This document shows positions 26,103 through 38,096 of a DNA stretch of 64,000 nucleotides, piece after piece. The notes under the pieces were generated by a model that saw only the letters and a list, made by a program, of their open reading frames with translations, made no database searches and had not been told where the DNA came from. The position numbers and the translations under genes were made by a program. The first letter of the stretch is position 1, and each line of letters opens with the position of its first letter. The stretch comes from Rhodocyclaceae bacterium (GTDB lineage Bacteria > Pseudomonadota > Gammaproteobacteria > Burkholderiales > Ga0077523): positions 1 through 64,000 of the forward strand of contig JADCHQ010000032.1 of assembly GCA_020248405.1 (NCBI GenBank), written 5' to 3'.

Positions 26103-27104
26103 TCAGCGTTCCTCCCGGTCTTCCTGCGATGGTTCCAGCGCAATGCCATCGGCCTGGGCCACCCGTGCGAGCGCCTCTTCCATGAGGGCGCGCGCCTGGG
26201 CGGTGGTCTCTCGCAGCCAGCCGTGCAGCCGTGCATCGGCGTCGTCGCGCGAGGCACATTCGGCGCTGTACTGCTCAAAGGCGTTGAGCGCGCTCACCAG
26301 GGTGACCAGATGGCGCGGGCATTCGCAACTCACGGACGTTTCATGACCGCCCAGGAACGCGAGCTGGCGGTCACTGAAACGGCGCGCCGTGCCGGCGGCT
26401 GACGCCGCGGGAAAAGCAACGCGGGGGGCCGCCAGGTCGCCTGTGGTCGCCTCCAGGCACGCCTGGCGCAATTCGCGCAAGGTGGCCGGCAACTGGCGCG
26501 CCACCACGCCCTGCACCTCGAGGTTGCGCAGCGCCTTGTGATTGCCGAACCCGAACAACACCACCGTGCCGGAGGCATTCGCCCGCGCCCGCAACTGGGC
26601 CACTAGGCCGGCGCTGTCGGTATGCAGGGCGGGCAATTCCACCAGCAGGACATCGCAATCGAGCGGGTCGCGGGCAACCAGGAGATCGCCTGGCGCGCGA
26701 AAGGCGCCCACCACTTCGGCCGGACCGAAGCCCGGGTCGCGATGCAAGCGCATGCCAATGCTCTCTCCCACCACCACCAGCCGCAGCGCACGGTCGGGGG
26801 CCGACACCTGCGGGCGGGACGCGGGCGCCAGGGTGGCAAGCTTGACCTGCAACTGGCCGTCGTCGAGGGCTGCGATGCTACCGATGCTGCAACCCCGGTC
26901 CACCAACGCCTTCAGCAACGCGAGGCGTTGCATCATGGGCTCGGAGTAGAGGCGGTCGCCGCTGGCGCTGCGACGCGGTTCCACCACCGCGTAACGCCGC
27001 TCCCAGATACGTATGGTTTCCACGGGAATTCCCACCCGGCGCGATACCACGCCGATGGGATCGAAGCCGGAATCGGCGCTGCCACTGCCCTGTTCGTCTT
27101 GCAC
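26103..27104 (-). CDS. MerR-type regulator with degenerate B12-binding-like domain
   Basis: A 333-residue regulator with an N-terminal MerR winged helix (about 14-82; IGVVSRRVGIPVETIRIWER, then RLYSEPMMQRLALLKALVDR). A middle alpha/beta part (DCDVLLVELPALHTDSAG, ANASGTVVLFGFGNHKALRN) looks like the Rossmann half of CarH/LitR proteins but has no DxHxxG cobalamin motif. The C-terminus has a Cys pair, SCECPRHLVTLVSALNAFEQ, and a helical segment. GTG 27104 was chosen: GGGAGG lies seven bases upstream, while the ATG at 27170 would place this element inside the gene. It is divergent from the AhpD-like gene and faces repeats in between. Confidence 0.72.
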   Translation of the reverse strand: MQDEQGSGSADSGFDPIGVVSRRVGIPVETIRIWERRYAVVEPRRSASGDRLYSEPMMQRLALLKALVDRGCSIGSIAALDDGQLQVKLATLAPASRPQVSAPDRALRLVVVGESIGMRLHRDPGFGPAEVVGAFRAPGDLLVARDPLDCDVLLVELPALHTDSAGLVAQLRARANASGTVVLFGFGNHKALRNLEVQGVVARQLPATLRELRQACLEATTGDLAAPRVAFPAASAAGTARRFSDRQLAFLGGHETSVSCECPRHLVTLVSALNAFEQYSAECASRDDADARLHGWLRETTAQARALMEEALARVAQADGIALEPSQEDREER

Positions 27105-27189
27105 CCTGCCACCCTCCCAAAGGCCCCGTTCGCAGGACCATGACCCAGTGGTGCCGGAATTCTTCATCACTCCGGGTACTCACATTGAT

Positions 27190-27230
27190 CTGTCCATTAT
27201 ATGTTCAGGACGGGCGGTTTGGCTTGTCCA
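27190..27230. promoter_or_regulatory. repeat-type operator of the MerR-like regulator (predicted)
   Basis: CTGTCCA (27190-27196), TGTTCAG (27202-27208) and TTGTCCA (27224-27230) are spaced by about one and two helical turns. The first pair encloses a minus-strand TATAAT (27201-27196), the likely -10 of the regulator gene, so binding there would be autoregulatory. The same heptamer recurs at 5152, 5163 and 5271. Confidence 0.5.
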
Positions 27231-27263
27231 GATTAGTCTGCGGGAACGTCCCTGCCGGGAACC

Positions 27264-27269
27264 TATAAT
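27264..27269 (+). promoter_or_regulatory. -10 box of the AhpD-like gene
   Basis: TATAAT lies 31 bp before the start codon with no matching -35 at the normal distance, which suggests an activator-dependent promoter, perhaps helped by the regulator bound at 27190-27230. Confidence 0.5.
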
Positions 27270-27299
27270 CGGCCAACCATTTGTCCCCCAGGTGCCTCC

Positions 27300-27884
27300 A
27301 TGACAGCGCCCGTCAGCCGCTACCCTGTCCCAGCACTCGCCGACCTCCCCGAGGACGTGCGCGCAACCATACTGGCGGTACAGGAGAAGGCCGGTTTCGT
27401 TCCCAACGTGTTCATTACCCTGGCCCATCGGCCGGCAGAGTTCCGCGCTTTTTTTGCGTATCACGACGCGCTCATGTTGCGAGACTCCGGCTTGAGCAAG
27501 GCTGAGCGCGAGATGATCGTGGTGGCCACCAGCGGCGTGAATCACTGCCTGTACTGCGTGGTGGCCCACGGCGCGATCCTGCGCATCTACGCCAAGAACC
27601 CGCGGGTGGCCGACCAGGTGGCAGTGGACCACCGCAAGGCCGAGATCACGCCGCGCCAGCGCGCCATGCTGGACTTCGCCGTCAAACTCACCCGGACGCC
27701 CGAGGCCCTGACGCCCGCCGATCAGGAGGCCCTCAAGCCGCACGGCTTCTCGGACGAAGATATCTGGGACATCGGCGCCATCACCGCCTTCTTCGCCCTG
27801 TCCAACCGCATGGCGCACCTGCTGGAGATGCGCCCCAACGAGGAGTTCTACCTGCTGGGGCGAATGCCGCCACCCGGGAAATGA
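27300..27884 (+). CDS. AhpD-like peroxidase-related protein
   Basis: A 194-residue carboxymuconolactone decarboxylase/AhpD-superfamily protein. The catalytic motif is HCLYCVVAHGAILR, with the two Cys and the His of the redox centre, preceded by LSKAEREMIVVATSGVN. The C-terminal part DIGAITAFFALSNRMAHL is as in uncharacterised peroxidase-related enzymes (uncharacterised YciW-like group). It is likely a cytoplasmic thiol peroxidase. Its promoter faces the MerR-type gene, so it may belong to a light or oxidative stress response. Confidence 0.82.
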   Translation: MTAPVSRYPVPALADLPEDVRATILAVQEKAGFVPNVFITLAHRPAEFRAFFAYHDALMLRDSGLSKAEREMIVVATSGVNHCLYCVVAHGAILRIYAKNPRVADQVAVDHRKAEITPRQRAMLDFAVKLTRTPEALTPADQEALKPHGFSDEDIWDIGAITAFFALSNRMAHLLEMRPNEEFYLLGRMPPPGK

Positions 27885-28035
27885 TGGGGCGCTCGCGGCC
27901 AACGATGCGGTCAACGGCGCCGTTGGCCGCAGGAAATGCCGTTTGCGCGTGCGAACGTGGCGCGGATTGCAACCTCATGCCAGACCCTTTGCGCTAAATT
28001 GCCACCGCTTCCCCGGAAGGCACCTGGTGCAACCG

Positions 28036-28041
28036 TATAAT
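28036..28041 (+). promoter_or_regulatory. candidate -10 box upstream of aceE
   Basis: TATAAT is 82 bp before the aceE start in the 238-bp gap 27885-28122. A convincing -35 is not present, so support is limited. The rest of the gap has no gene. Confidence 0.35.
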
Positions 28042-28122
28042 TTTGACCCTTGTCTCGTCTGCGCATCACGAGTGCGCGGCACGGACCGCGATCGAGCTAC
28101 TCCCCCCCAGAAGGTGTGATTC

Positions 28123-30780
<2,658 letters not shown>

Positions 30781-30808
30781 CAAGACGCACACACGGAAAG
30801 AGCAGCCC

Positions 30809-32134
30809 ATGGGAGCCATCAGGGAAGTCCTCGTCCCCGACATCGGAGACTTCAAGGACGTGCCAGTCATCGAAGTGCTGGTGAAGCCGGGCGACGCGGT
30901 GAAGGCTGACGACTCGCTCATCACACTGGAAAGCGACAAAGCCACCATGGAAGTGCCCGCGCCCTTCGCCGGCGTGGTGAAGGAACTGCGGGTTAAGGTT
31001 GGCGACCGACTCTCTCAGGGCGCTGCGATCCTCGCGCTGGAAACCGTAGACGGCGGCGCGGTCGTGCCGGCCTCGCCAGCACCGCCGCCCCCCACACCCG
31101 CCGCCCCGGCGGGCGAACCCGCACCCGCCGAAGCGGCCACGGCCCCTGCGCCAGCTGCACGCCCCGTACCGTCGGCACCCGAAGTACCGCGCCTGGATGA
31201 GGCCGCCTTTGCCAAGGCGCATGCCAGCCCGGCGGTACGCAGGCTTGCTCGCGAACTCGGGGTGGATCTTGGCAAAGTGCCGGGCAGTGGGCCCAAAAGC
31301 CGCATCCTCAAGGAGGACGTGCAGTCCTATGTGAAGGGCGCGCTTTCGGCTGGCGCGACGGTGGCGGCACCGGCAACCCCAGGCGGCGGGCTCGCTCCGG
31401 GCCTGCCTGCTTGGCCGGTGGTGGACTTCGCGAAGTTCGGACCCGTGGAGACGCGGCCACTGACACGCATCCAGAAGATCTCCGGGCCGGCCCTGCACCG
31501 CAACTGGGTGATGATCCCCCACGTCACGCAGAACGACGAGGCCGACATCACCGACCTGGAAGCCTTCCGCAAGCAAATCTCCGAGGAGGCCGTGAAGCAG
31601 GGCGTGAAGGTGACGCCGCTCGCGCTCATCCTTAAGGCGGTGGCCGCCACCCTCAAGGCCTTTCCCGAATTCAACGCGTCCCTCGCACCGGGCGGCGACG
31701 CCCTCGTGGTCAAGAACTACTACCACCTGGGGGTGGCGGTGGACACGCCTGAGGGCCTGGTGGTACCGGTGATTCGCGACGTGGACCAGAAGGGCGTGAT
31801 CGCCATTGCCCGGGAGCTGGCCGAGGCAAGCCAGAAAGCCCGCGACCGCAAGCTCGGGCCCACGGACATGCAGGGCGGCACTTTCTCGGTGTCGAGCCTT
31901 GGCGGCATCGGCGGCACGCACTTCACGCCCATCATCAATGCGCCCGAAGTGGCCATCCTGGGGGTGTCGCGCTCTTCCATGAAGCCGGTGTGGCGGGAGG
32001 GCGCCTTCGTGCCCCGGCTGGTGCTGCCCCTGTCCCTGTCCTACGATCACCGGGTGATCGACGGCGCCAAGGGCGCTCGCTTCATCAGCCATCTGAACGG
32101 TGTGCTGAGCGACATCCGGCGCGTGCTTCTCTGA
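30809..32134 (+). CDS. aceF: dihydrolipoamide acetyltransferase E2 of pyruvate dehydrogenase
   Basis: A 441-residue E2 with one lipoyl domain (about 3-76, lipoylated Lys44 in [15 protein letters not shown]), an Ala/Pro-rich linker (about 80-128), a peripheral-subunit-binding domain (about 132-167: [19 protein letters not shown]) and a catalytic domain ending in [15 protein letters not shown] with His and Asp of the active site. Many betaproteobacterial E2 proteins carry one or two lipoyl domains; this one has a single domain. It is co-transcribed with aceE. Confidence 0.95.
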   Translation: MGAIREVLVPDIGDFKDVPVIEVLVKPGDAVKADDSLITLESDKATMEVPAPFAGVVKELRVKVGDRLSQGAAILALETVDGGAVVPASPAPPPPTPAAPAGEPAPAEAATAPAPAARPVPSAPEVPRLDEAAFAKAHASPAVRRLARELGVDLGKVPGSGPKSRILKEDVQSYVKGALSAGATVAAPATPGGGLAPGLPAWPVVDFAKFGPVETRPLTRIQKISGPALHRNWVMIPHVTQNDEADITDLEAFRKQISEEAVKQGVKVTPLALILKAVAATLKAFPEFNASLAPGGDALVVKNYYHLGVAVDTPEGLVVPVIRDVDQKGVIAIARELAEASQKARDRKLGPTDMQGGTFSVSSLGGIGGTHFTPIINAPEVAILGVSRSSMKPVWREGAFVPRLVLPLSLSYDHRVIDGAKGARFISHLNGVLSDIRRVLL

Positions 32135-32153
32135 GCCCTTTTTCGGCCCGCCG

Positions 32154-32819
32154 GTGAAGCCCATCGGCATCCTTGGTGGCACCTTCGATCCCGTGCATGT
32201 GGGTCACCTGCGGCTGGCGCTCGAGGCCTGGGAGGCGCTGGCGCTCGAGCAGGTGAGGCTGGTGCCCAACGCCACCCCGCCGCACCGGGCGCAGCCGGGG
32301 GCTTCAGCCGAACAGCGCCTGGCGATGATCCGGCTGGCCGTGGCAGGTCACCCGGGGCTGGCGGTGGACGAGCGCGAGTTGCGGCGCCCCGCGCCGAGCT
32401 ACACCATCGACACGCTGGAGTCGCTGCGCAGCGAGCTTGGCGAGGAGCGACCCTTGTGCCTGATCCTGGGCGCCGACGCCTTCGTGTTGCTGGAGACATG
32501 GCGTCGCTGGCAGGCACTGCTGCGGGTGGCCCATCTCGTGGTGGCCCACAGGCCAGGCTTCCCATCGCAGACCTGGGTAGCGCGCATGGGCGAACTCCTG
32601 GCCCGGGAGCTGAGGGCTCGCGCCACCGACGACCCGGCAGACTTGAAGCGCATGCCCGCCGGCCGCATCTTGCTCTTCCCGGTGACGCAACTCGACGTGC
32701 GCGCGACCGAACTGCGCAGGCTGCTGGCGGCAGGGCGGTCGCCCCGTTACTTGATCCCCGACTGCGTTCTCGACTACATTGAAAAACACCATCTCTACCG
32801 AGCCATGGATGCAAACTGA
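32154..32819 (+). CDS. nadD: nicotinate-nucleotide adenylyltransferase
   Basis: A 221-residue NadD beginning at GTG 32154, 19 bp after aceF. The nucleotidyl-transfer loop is GILGGTFDPVHVGHLRLA with the HxGH motif, and SYTIDTLESLRSELG is the nicotinate-binding segment. It makes NaAD from nicotinate mononucleotide and ATP. The end of the gene overlaps rsfS by 11 bp, as often in betaproteobacteria (nadD-rsfS-rlmH). Confidence 0.93.
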   Translation: MKPIGILGGTFDPVHVGHLRLALEAWEALALEQVRLVPNATPPHRAQPGASAEQRLAMIRLAVAGHPGLAVDERELRRPAPSYTIDTLESLRSELGEERPLCLILGADAFVLLETWRRWQALLRVAHLVVAHRPGFPSQTWVARMGELLARELRARATDDPADLKRMPAGRILLFPVTQLDVRATELRRLLAAGRSPRYLIPDCVLDYIEKHHLYRAMDAN

Positions 32820-33207
32820 TCCCGTCGTCACAAGCGAAGCGCTCGTCGCGGCCGCCGTATCCGCGCTCGATGACATCAAGGCGCGCGATGTCTGCGTCAT
32901 GGACGTGCGCAAGCTCTCCTCGCTGTTCGACACGGTCATCGTGGCCAGCGCCGATTCGGCCCGCCAGACCAAGGCGCTCGCCCGCCACGTGCAGGAAAAG
33001 GTGCGCGCCCTGGGCGGTCACGTCCTCGGCGTGGAGGGTGAGGAGTCGGGCGAGTGGGTGCTGGTGGACCTGGGCGACGTGGTGGTGCATGTGCTGCAGC
33101 CTGCGGTGCGCGACTACTACAACCTCGAGGAACTCTGGGGCGGCCGCCGCCCGCTGCCCAGCCGGGCGGCGGCGGGGCGGCATCCCGGCGCAGAAGCGCG
33201 CCCCTGA
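32809..33207 (+). CDS. rsfS: ribosome silencing factor RsfS
   Basis: A 132-residue protein that binds ribosomal protein uL14 and blocks subunit joining in stationary phase. Family motifs are ALDDIKARDVCVMDVRKLSS, FDTVIVASADSARQTKALAR, EESGEWVLVDLGDVVVHVLQ and RDYYNLEELWG. ATG 32809 is the usual first position, inside the 3' end of nadD. A short Ala/Arg-rich tail follows the conserved part. Confidence 0.93.
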   Translation: MQTDPVVTSEALVAAAVSALDDIKARDVCVMDVRKLSSLFDTVIVASADSARQTKALARHVQEKVRALGGHVLGVEGEESGEWVLVDLGDVVVHVLQPAVRDYYNLEELWGGRRPLPSRAAAGRHPGAEARP

Positions 33208-33274
33208 TGAACCGGGCACCCGTCTGTGGCGGGTGCGGCCGAGGGCCTGCAAGAGACGCTCATGGGGGCGCCGT

Positions 33275-33754
33275 GTGCGCCTGCTGATCATCACCCTGTC
33301 CCACCGGCAACCTGCCTGGGTGGCTGCTGGCTTCGACGAATACGCGCGCCGCATGCCCCGGCAGGCGCGCCTTGAACTGGTGGAGCTGCGCCCAGAGCCT
33401 CGGCCCGACGGCGCCAGCCCTGCGGTTGTGGCGAAACTGCAGGAGCGTGAGGCCGAACGCCTCGCGGCAGCCGTTCCGCGCGGTGCCTTGAAGGTTGCGC
33501 TGGACGAGCGCGGCGTCGCCTTGAGCACGCTGCAATTCGCCGCCCGCCTGGGAGACTGGCTCGCCGAAGGCCGCGACGCGGCCTTCCTCGTGGGCAGCGC
33601 CGATGGTCTGGCTGCCTCGGTGCGACAGAACGCGGACGTGGTGCTGGCGCTATCGTCCCTCACCCTGCCCCACGGCCTGGTGCGCGTGCTGCTCGCAGAG
33701 CAGCTCTACCGCGCTTGCTGCGTGCTGCACAATCATCCCTACCACCGCGACTGA
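33275..33754 (+). CDS. rlmH: 23S rRNA (pseudouridine1915-N3)-methyltransferase RlmH
   Basis: A 159-residue SPOUT methyltransferase. GTG 33275 (VRLLIITLSH) starts the first strand. LDERGVALSTLQFAARL, FLVGSADGLAASVRQNADVV and LTLPHGLVRVLLAEQLYRAC plus HNHPYHRD are conserved, the last being the trefoil knot and C-terminus. It methylates helix 69 of the 23S rRNA. The 67-bp gap after rsfS has no gene. Confidence 0.92.
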   Translation: MRLLIITLSHRQPAWVAAGFDEYARRMPRQARLELVELRPEPRPDGASPAVVAKLQEREAERLAAAVPRGALKVALDERGVALSTLQFAARLGDWLAEGRDAAFLVGSADGLAASVRQNADVVLALSSLTLPHGLVRVLLAEQLYRACCVLHNHPYHRD

Positions 33755-33764
33755 CCAACCTCCA

Positions 33765-34385
33765 GTGAGCGATTCCGCGCTACCGATCTACCTGGCTTCC
33801 CGCAGCGCCCGCCGACGCGAGATCTTGCGGCAATTGGGCGTGCCCTTCGTGTTGCTGCCCTTGCGGGAAGCCGCCGGGCGCCCTGTGGACGTGGACGAAA
33901 CATCCCTGCCTGGCGAAGCTCCGACGGCCTATGTTCAGCGGGTGGCGCGGCTAAAGGCCGAAGCCGCCTGGGGGTTGCTGGAGCAGCGCCGGCTGCCCGT
34001 CAGACCCGTGCTGGGCGCCGACACCACCGTGGCCGCCGGCGGGGAGATCCTCGGCAAGCCCGCCAACCGTGCCGATGCCATGCGCATGCTGCGGCTGCTG
34101 TCCGGCGGCGTTCATGCGGTGCACACGGCGGTGGCCCTGCGGTTACATGACCGCCTGGAGCTGCGTCTGTCCAGCACGAATGTGGAGTTCAAGCCGCTCG
34201 ACGAACAGACCATCGCCGCTTATGTGGATTGCGGCGAACCCATGGACAAGGCGGGCGCCTACGCGGTCCAAGGCAAGGCGGCCATGTTCGTGAAGCACCT
34301 GCAAGGCAGCTACACCGGCGTGGTGGGCCTGCCCGCCTGGGAAACCGCCGAGTTGCTGGGCGCCTTCGGTTACCGCCTGCCATGA
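33765..34385 (+). CDS. maf: Maf nucleotide pyrophosphatase
   Basis: A 206-residue Maf/YhdE-type house-cleaning dTTP/UTP pyrophosphatase starting at GTG 33765. LASRSARRREILRQLGV is the N-terminal SxSPRR-type motif, VLGADTTVAAGGEILGKP has the catalytic Asp, and GEPMDKAGAYAVQGKAAMFV is the family signature. It hydrolyses non-canonical nucleotides. It overlaps rng by 4 bp (ATGA at 34382-34385). Confidence 0.93.
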   Translation: MSDSALPIYLASRSARRREILRQLGVPFVLLPLREAAGRPVDVDETSLPGEAPTAYVQRVARLKAEAAWGLLEQRRLPVRPVLGADTTVAAGGEILGKPANRADAMRMLRLLSGGVHAVHTAVALRLHDRLELRLSSTNVEFKPLDEQTIAAYVDCGEPMDKAGAYAVQGKAAMFVKHLQGSYTGVVGLPAWETAELLGAFGYRLP

Positions 34386-35833
34386 GCGAGGAGATTCTGG
34401 TCAACGTCACGCCGCAGGAGACGCGCGTGGCCCTGATGCAGCAAGGCGTCGCCCAGGAGCTGCACGTGGAGCGCGCCGCCTCCCGCGGGCTGGTGGGTAA
34501 CCTGTTCCTTGGCGTCGTGAGCCGCGTGCTGCCGGGGATGCAATCGGCCTTCATCGATGTGGGCCTGGACCGCACTGCCTTCCTGCACGTGGGAGACATC
34601 TGGACCCAGCGCGGCGGCGAGCAGCCCCGCCCCATCGAGAAGATCCTCCACGACGGTGACTCGCTGCTGGTGCAGGTGGTGAAGGATCCCATCGGCACCA
34701 AGGGTGCAAGGCTGTCCACGCAGGTGAGCATCGCCGGGCGCTTCCTGGTGTACTTGCCGCAGGAGTCGCACATCGGTGTGTCACAACGTATCGAGGACGA
34801 AGCCGAACGCACGCTGTTGCGCGAGCGGCTGGCGGCGCTGCTGCCGGCCGACCATCAGGGCGGCTACATCGTGCGCACCATGGCCGAAACGGCCACCGAC
34901 GCCGAACTGGCCGCCGATCTGGATTACCTGCGGCGCGTCTGGGGCGGCATTCAGGAACGCGTCCGCGCCAGCAGCGCCCCGGCGCTGCTCTACCAGGATC
35001 TCGACCTCAGCCTGCGGGTGCTGCGCGACTTCGTTTCGGCCTCCACCGAGCGGGTGCTGGTGGATTCGCGCGAGACCTTCCAGCGCCTGCGCCAGTTCGC
35101 CGGCGAGTTCAACCTGCCCTTCGCCGACACCGTGCAGCATTACCCTGGAGAGAGGCCGTTGTTCGAACTCAATGGCGTGGAGGGAGAGATCGAGCGCGCC
35201 CTGGGGCGGCGCGTGGCGCTCAAATCGGGCGGCTATCTCATCATCGACCAGACCGAGGCGCTGACCACGGTGGACGTGAACACCGGCGGCTTCGTGGGCG
35301 GGCGCAGCTTCGACGACACCATCTTCAAGACCAATCTGGAGGCCGCCCAGGCCATCGCCCGCCAGCTCAGGCTGCGCAACCTGGGCGGCATCATCATCCT
35401 CGATTTCATCGACATGGACAGCGAGGCCCACCGCCACGCGGTGCTTGCCGAATTGCGCAAGGCCCTGGCGCCTGATCGCACGCGAATGACGGTGAACGGC
35501 TTCACCTCCCTGGGGCTGGTGGAGATGACGCGCAAGCGCACCCGCGAGAGCCTTGCCCACGTGCTGTGCGAACCCTGCCCCACCTGCGGCGGGCGCGGCG
35601 AGCTCAAGACCGCGCGCACGGTGTGCTACGACATCCTGCGCGAATTAGTGCGCGAGTCGCGGCAGTTCGACGCCGCGGAGTTCCGCGTGCTGGCCTCGCA
35701 GAAGGTAATCGACACCTTCCTGGACGAAGAGGCCCAGAGCCTCGCCATGACCGAGGAGTTCATCGGCAAGCCGGTGCGCCTGCAGGTGGAATCGCTCTAC
35801 AACCAGGAGCAGTACGACATCGTTCTGGTGTAG
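34382..35833 (+). CDS. rng: ribonuclease G
   Basis: A 483-residue RNase E/G endonuclease beginning MSEEILVNVTPQETRVALMQ. An S1-like domain is near residues 35-125 (VVSRVLPGMQSAFIDVGLDR), the catalytic core has TTVDVNTGGFVGGRSFDDTI with metal-binding Asp, and ILDFIDMDSEAHRHAVL. The zinc-link Cys pair is in LCEPCPTCGGRG. It processes the 5' end of 16S rRNA and decays mRNA. It is translationally coupled to maf. Confidence 0.94.
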   Translation: MSEEILVNVTPQETRVALMQQGVAQELHVERAASRGLVGNLFLGVVSRVLPGMQSAFIDVGLDRTAFLHVGDIWTQRGGEQPRPIEKILHDGDSLLVQVVKDPIGTKGARLSTQVSIAGRFLVYLPQESHIGVSQRIEDEAERTLLRERLAALLPADHQGGYIVRTMAETATDAELAADLDYLRRVWGGIQERVRASSAPALLYQDLDLSLRVLRDFVSASTERVLVDSRETFQRLRQFAGEFNLPFADTVQHYPGERPLFELNGVEGEIERALGRRVALKSGGYLIIDQTEALTTVDVNTGGFVGGRSFDDTIFKTNLEAAQAIARQLRLRNLGGIIILDFIDMDSEAHRHAVLAELRKALAPDRTRMTVNGFTSLGLVEMTRKRTRESLAHVLCEPCPTCGGRGELKTARTVCYDILRELVRESRQFDAAEFRVLASQKVIDTFLDEEAQSLAMTEEFIGKPVRLQVESLYNQEQYDIVLV

Positions 35834-35845
35834 CGCGGCTGCGGG

Positions 35846-36838
35846 CTATCCCATGGCGGCGCCGCGGGCCTTTCCGCCGCGGCCTTTCGCGGCACGGCCC
35901 TTGCCGAGTGCCGCGGGCGCGGCCCGGGCCTGCGCCAGCAGCACCATCACCGCCACCGAGGCAAGCCGGTTGCTGGCGCTGTCGGCGCGGCTGGTGAGCA
36001 CGATGGGCACGCGCGTGCCCAGCACGATGCCGGCGCTATCGGCAGCGGCGAAATATTGCAGCTGCTTCGCCAGCATGTTGCCCGACTCCAGGTCGGGTAC
36101 CACCAGGATGTCGGCGCGCCCCGCCACGGGCGAGTCGATGTGCTTGACGCGCGCCGCCTCGAGGCTGATGGCGTTGTCGAAGGCCAGCGGGCCGTCCAGC
36201 AGCCCGCCGGTGATCTGGCCGCGGTCGGCCATCTTGCACAGGGCCGCCGCGTCCAGGGTGGACTGCAGCCGCGGATTCACCGTCTCCATGGCCGAGACAA
36301 TGGCCACCCGCGGCCGGGCGATGCCAAGCACGTGGGCCAGCTCGATGGCGTTCTGCACGATGTCGGCCTTGTCCTCCAGGGTGGGCTGGATGTTCACGGC
36401 GGCATCGGTGAGCAGCAGCAGCCGCGGGTAGGCGGGCACGTCCAGCACGAACACATGGCTGGTGCGCCGCGCCGTGCGCAGCCCGGTGCCGGAGGCCACC
36501 ACGGCGCCCATGAGCTCGCCGGTGTGCAGACTGCCCTTCATGAGCGCGCTCACTTCTCCCGCGCGGGCCAGGGCCACCGCACGCGCGGCAGCGGCATGGC
36601 TGTGCTCGGTGGGTTCGATACGTACCTCGGCAAGGTCGGCGCCCGCAGCACGGGCTACGGCGCGGATCTTGGCCTCGGGGCCCACCAGCACGGGCACGAT
36701 CAGGCCGCGCGCCGCCGCCGCCAGGGCGCCCAGCAGCGAATCGTGATCGCAGGGATGCACCACCGCCGTTACCACCGCGGGCGCGCGCTGCGCCGTGCGC
36801 AGCAGTTTGGCGAAGGTGCCGTGGGCCTTTTCTGCCAT
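35846..36838 (-). CDS. phosphate acetyl/butyryltransferase
   Basis: A 330-residue Pta/Ptb-like enzyme of the isocitrate dehydrogenase-like fold. PAVVTAVVHPCDHDSLLGAL, LIVPVLVGPEAKIRAVARA, EVSALMKGSLHTGELMGAVV and VVPDLESGNMLAKQLQYFA are diagnostic. It transfers an acyl group between CoA and phosphate and works with the acetate kinase just upstream (2 bp apart). The C-terminal 25 residues are Gly/Ala/Lys/Arg-rich, ending in repeated GKGRAAKGRGGKARG, an unusual basic tail. Confidence 0.86.
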   Translation of the reverse strand: MAEKAHGTFAKLLRTAQRAPAVVTAVVHPCDHDSLLGALAAAARGLIVPVLVGPEAKIRAVARAAGADLAEVRIEPTEHSHAAAARAVALARAGEVSALMKGSLHTGELMGAVVASGTGLRTARRTSHVFVLDVPAYPRLLLLTDAAVNIQPTLEDKADIVQNAIELAHVLGIARPRVAIVSAMETVNPRLQSTLDAAALCKMADRGQITGGLLDGPLAFDNAISLEAARVKHIDSPVAGRADILVVPDLESGNMLAKQLQYFAAADSAGIVLGTRVPIVLTSRADSASNRLASVAVMVLLAQARAAPAALGKGRAAKGRGGKARGAAMG

Positions 36839-36840
36839 GT

Positions 36841-38085
36841 TCAGGGGTGGGGCGGAGCTTGCGAGCCGGAGAGTAACTCACGCACGTGGCGCGCGATCAT
36901 GGCTTCTTCATCCGTGGGCAACACCCAGGCCGACACGGACGAGGAGGGACTGCTGATGCGCGCCCCGCCCGCGGCGTTGGCCGCCGGGTCGACCTCCACA
37001 CCCAGCCAGGCCGCCGCTTCGCAGACCCGGGCGCGAATCGCGGCCGCGTTCTCGCCGATGCCGGCGGTGAAAACCAGGGCATCCAGGCCGCCCAGGGCAG
37101 CGGCGAGCGAGCCCAGTTCCCGGCCGATGCGATAGACGAACAGGTCGATGGCCAGCGCCGCCGCTGGCGCCGGGCTCGACAGCAGCGTGGCCATGTCGGC
37201 AGACAGGCCCGACACCCCCAGCAGGCCGCTGCGCCGGTACAGCAGGTCTTCCAGGGCGCGCGCGTCCATGCCGCGTTCGTCCATGAGCCACAGCAGCACG
37301 CCGGGATCGAGCGCGCCGCTGCGGGTGCCCATGGGCAGACCCTCCAGCGCCGTGAAACCCATGGTGGTGGCGACACTGTGCCCGCCGCGCAAGGCGCACA
37401 TGCTGGCGCCGTTGCCCAGGTGCAGTACCACCGTGCGACCGTCAGCGGCGCGCCCATCCAGCGCGGGCAGCGCGCCGGCGATGTACTCGTAGGACAGGCC
37501 GTGGAAACCATAGCGCTGCACGCCGGCCTCGTGCAGCTCCGCGGGCAGCGCATAGCGCTGCTCCACGGGAGGGTTGCTGGCGTGGAAGGCGGTGTCGAAG
37601 CAGGCCACCTGGGGCAGCGCGGGTCTTCTGGCCAGCAGGCGACGGATGGGCGCGAGGTTGTGGGGCTGATGCAAGGGGGCGAGGTGCTCGAAGCGCTCGA
37701 GTTGCTCCAGGATGGCGGCGTCCACCCGCACCGGTGCCGCGAACGTCCGGCCCCCGTGCACCACGCGATGCCCCACGGCGGCCAGAGGGATGTCCGGCAA
37801 CTGCTCGTCCACCAGCGCCAGGACTGCCTGCATGTCGGATACGGAGTCGGGCGGCGGCGGATCTGGCCAACGGCGTTCCGTCACACGCCCCATTGCATCG
37901 CGCACCACCAGGCGCGGCATGTCGCCCAGACGGTCGAGGCGGCCCCGCAGCAGCCACCCGCCATCGGCCCCATGAACGCCGAACTTGAGGGAAGAGGAAC
38001 CAGCGTTCAGCACCAGGATTGCGCCGGCCGGGCGCACATCCTGGTCTATGGGCAGCGCACCGCCCGTCGCACCCGGCTCCGCCAT
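36841..38085 (-). CDS. ackA: acetate kinase
   Basis: A 414-residue ASKHA-fold kinase. Phosphate motifs are ILVLNAGSSSLKF and VVLHLGNGASMCALRGG; other signatures are GHRVVHGGRTFA, GFHGLSYEYIAGAL, TMGFTALEGLPMGTRSG and ALVFTAGIGENAAA. It converts acetyl-phosphate and ADP to acetate and ATP, or the reverse. The first about 20 residues are extra. Paired with the phosphate acyltransferase it links acetyl-CoA with acetate. Confidence 0.93.
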   Translation of the reverse strand: MAEPGATGGALPIDQDVRPAGAILVLNAGSSSLKFGVHGADGGWLLRGRLDRLGDMPRLVVRDAMGRVTERRWPDPPPPDSVSDMQAVLALVDEQLPDIPLAAVGHRVVHGGRTFAAPVRVDAAILEQLERFEHLAPLHQPHNLAPIRRLLARRPALPQVACFDTAFHASNPPVEQRYALPAELHEAGVQRYGFHGLSYEYIAGALPALDGRAADGRTVVLHLGNGASMCALRGGHSVATTMGFTALEGLPMGTRSGALDPGVLLWLMDERGMDARALEDLLYRRSGLLGVSGLSADMATLLSSPAPAAALAIDLFVYRIGRELGSLAAALGGLDALVFTAGIGENAAAIRARVCEAAAWLGVEVDPAANAAGGARISSPSSSVSAWVLPTDEEAMIARHVRELLSGSQAPPHP

Positions 38086-38096
38086 GGCCCGGGAAT

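Noticed and set aside
28036..28041. Full sigma-70 promoter for aceE
   Set aside because: Only the TATAAT is convincing. TTGCCA at 27999-28004 is 31 bp away, too far for a -35, so only the -10 is listed.
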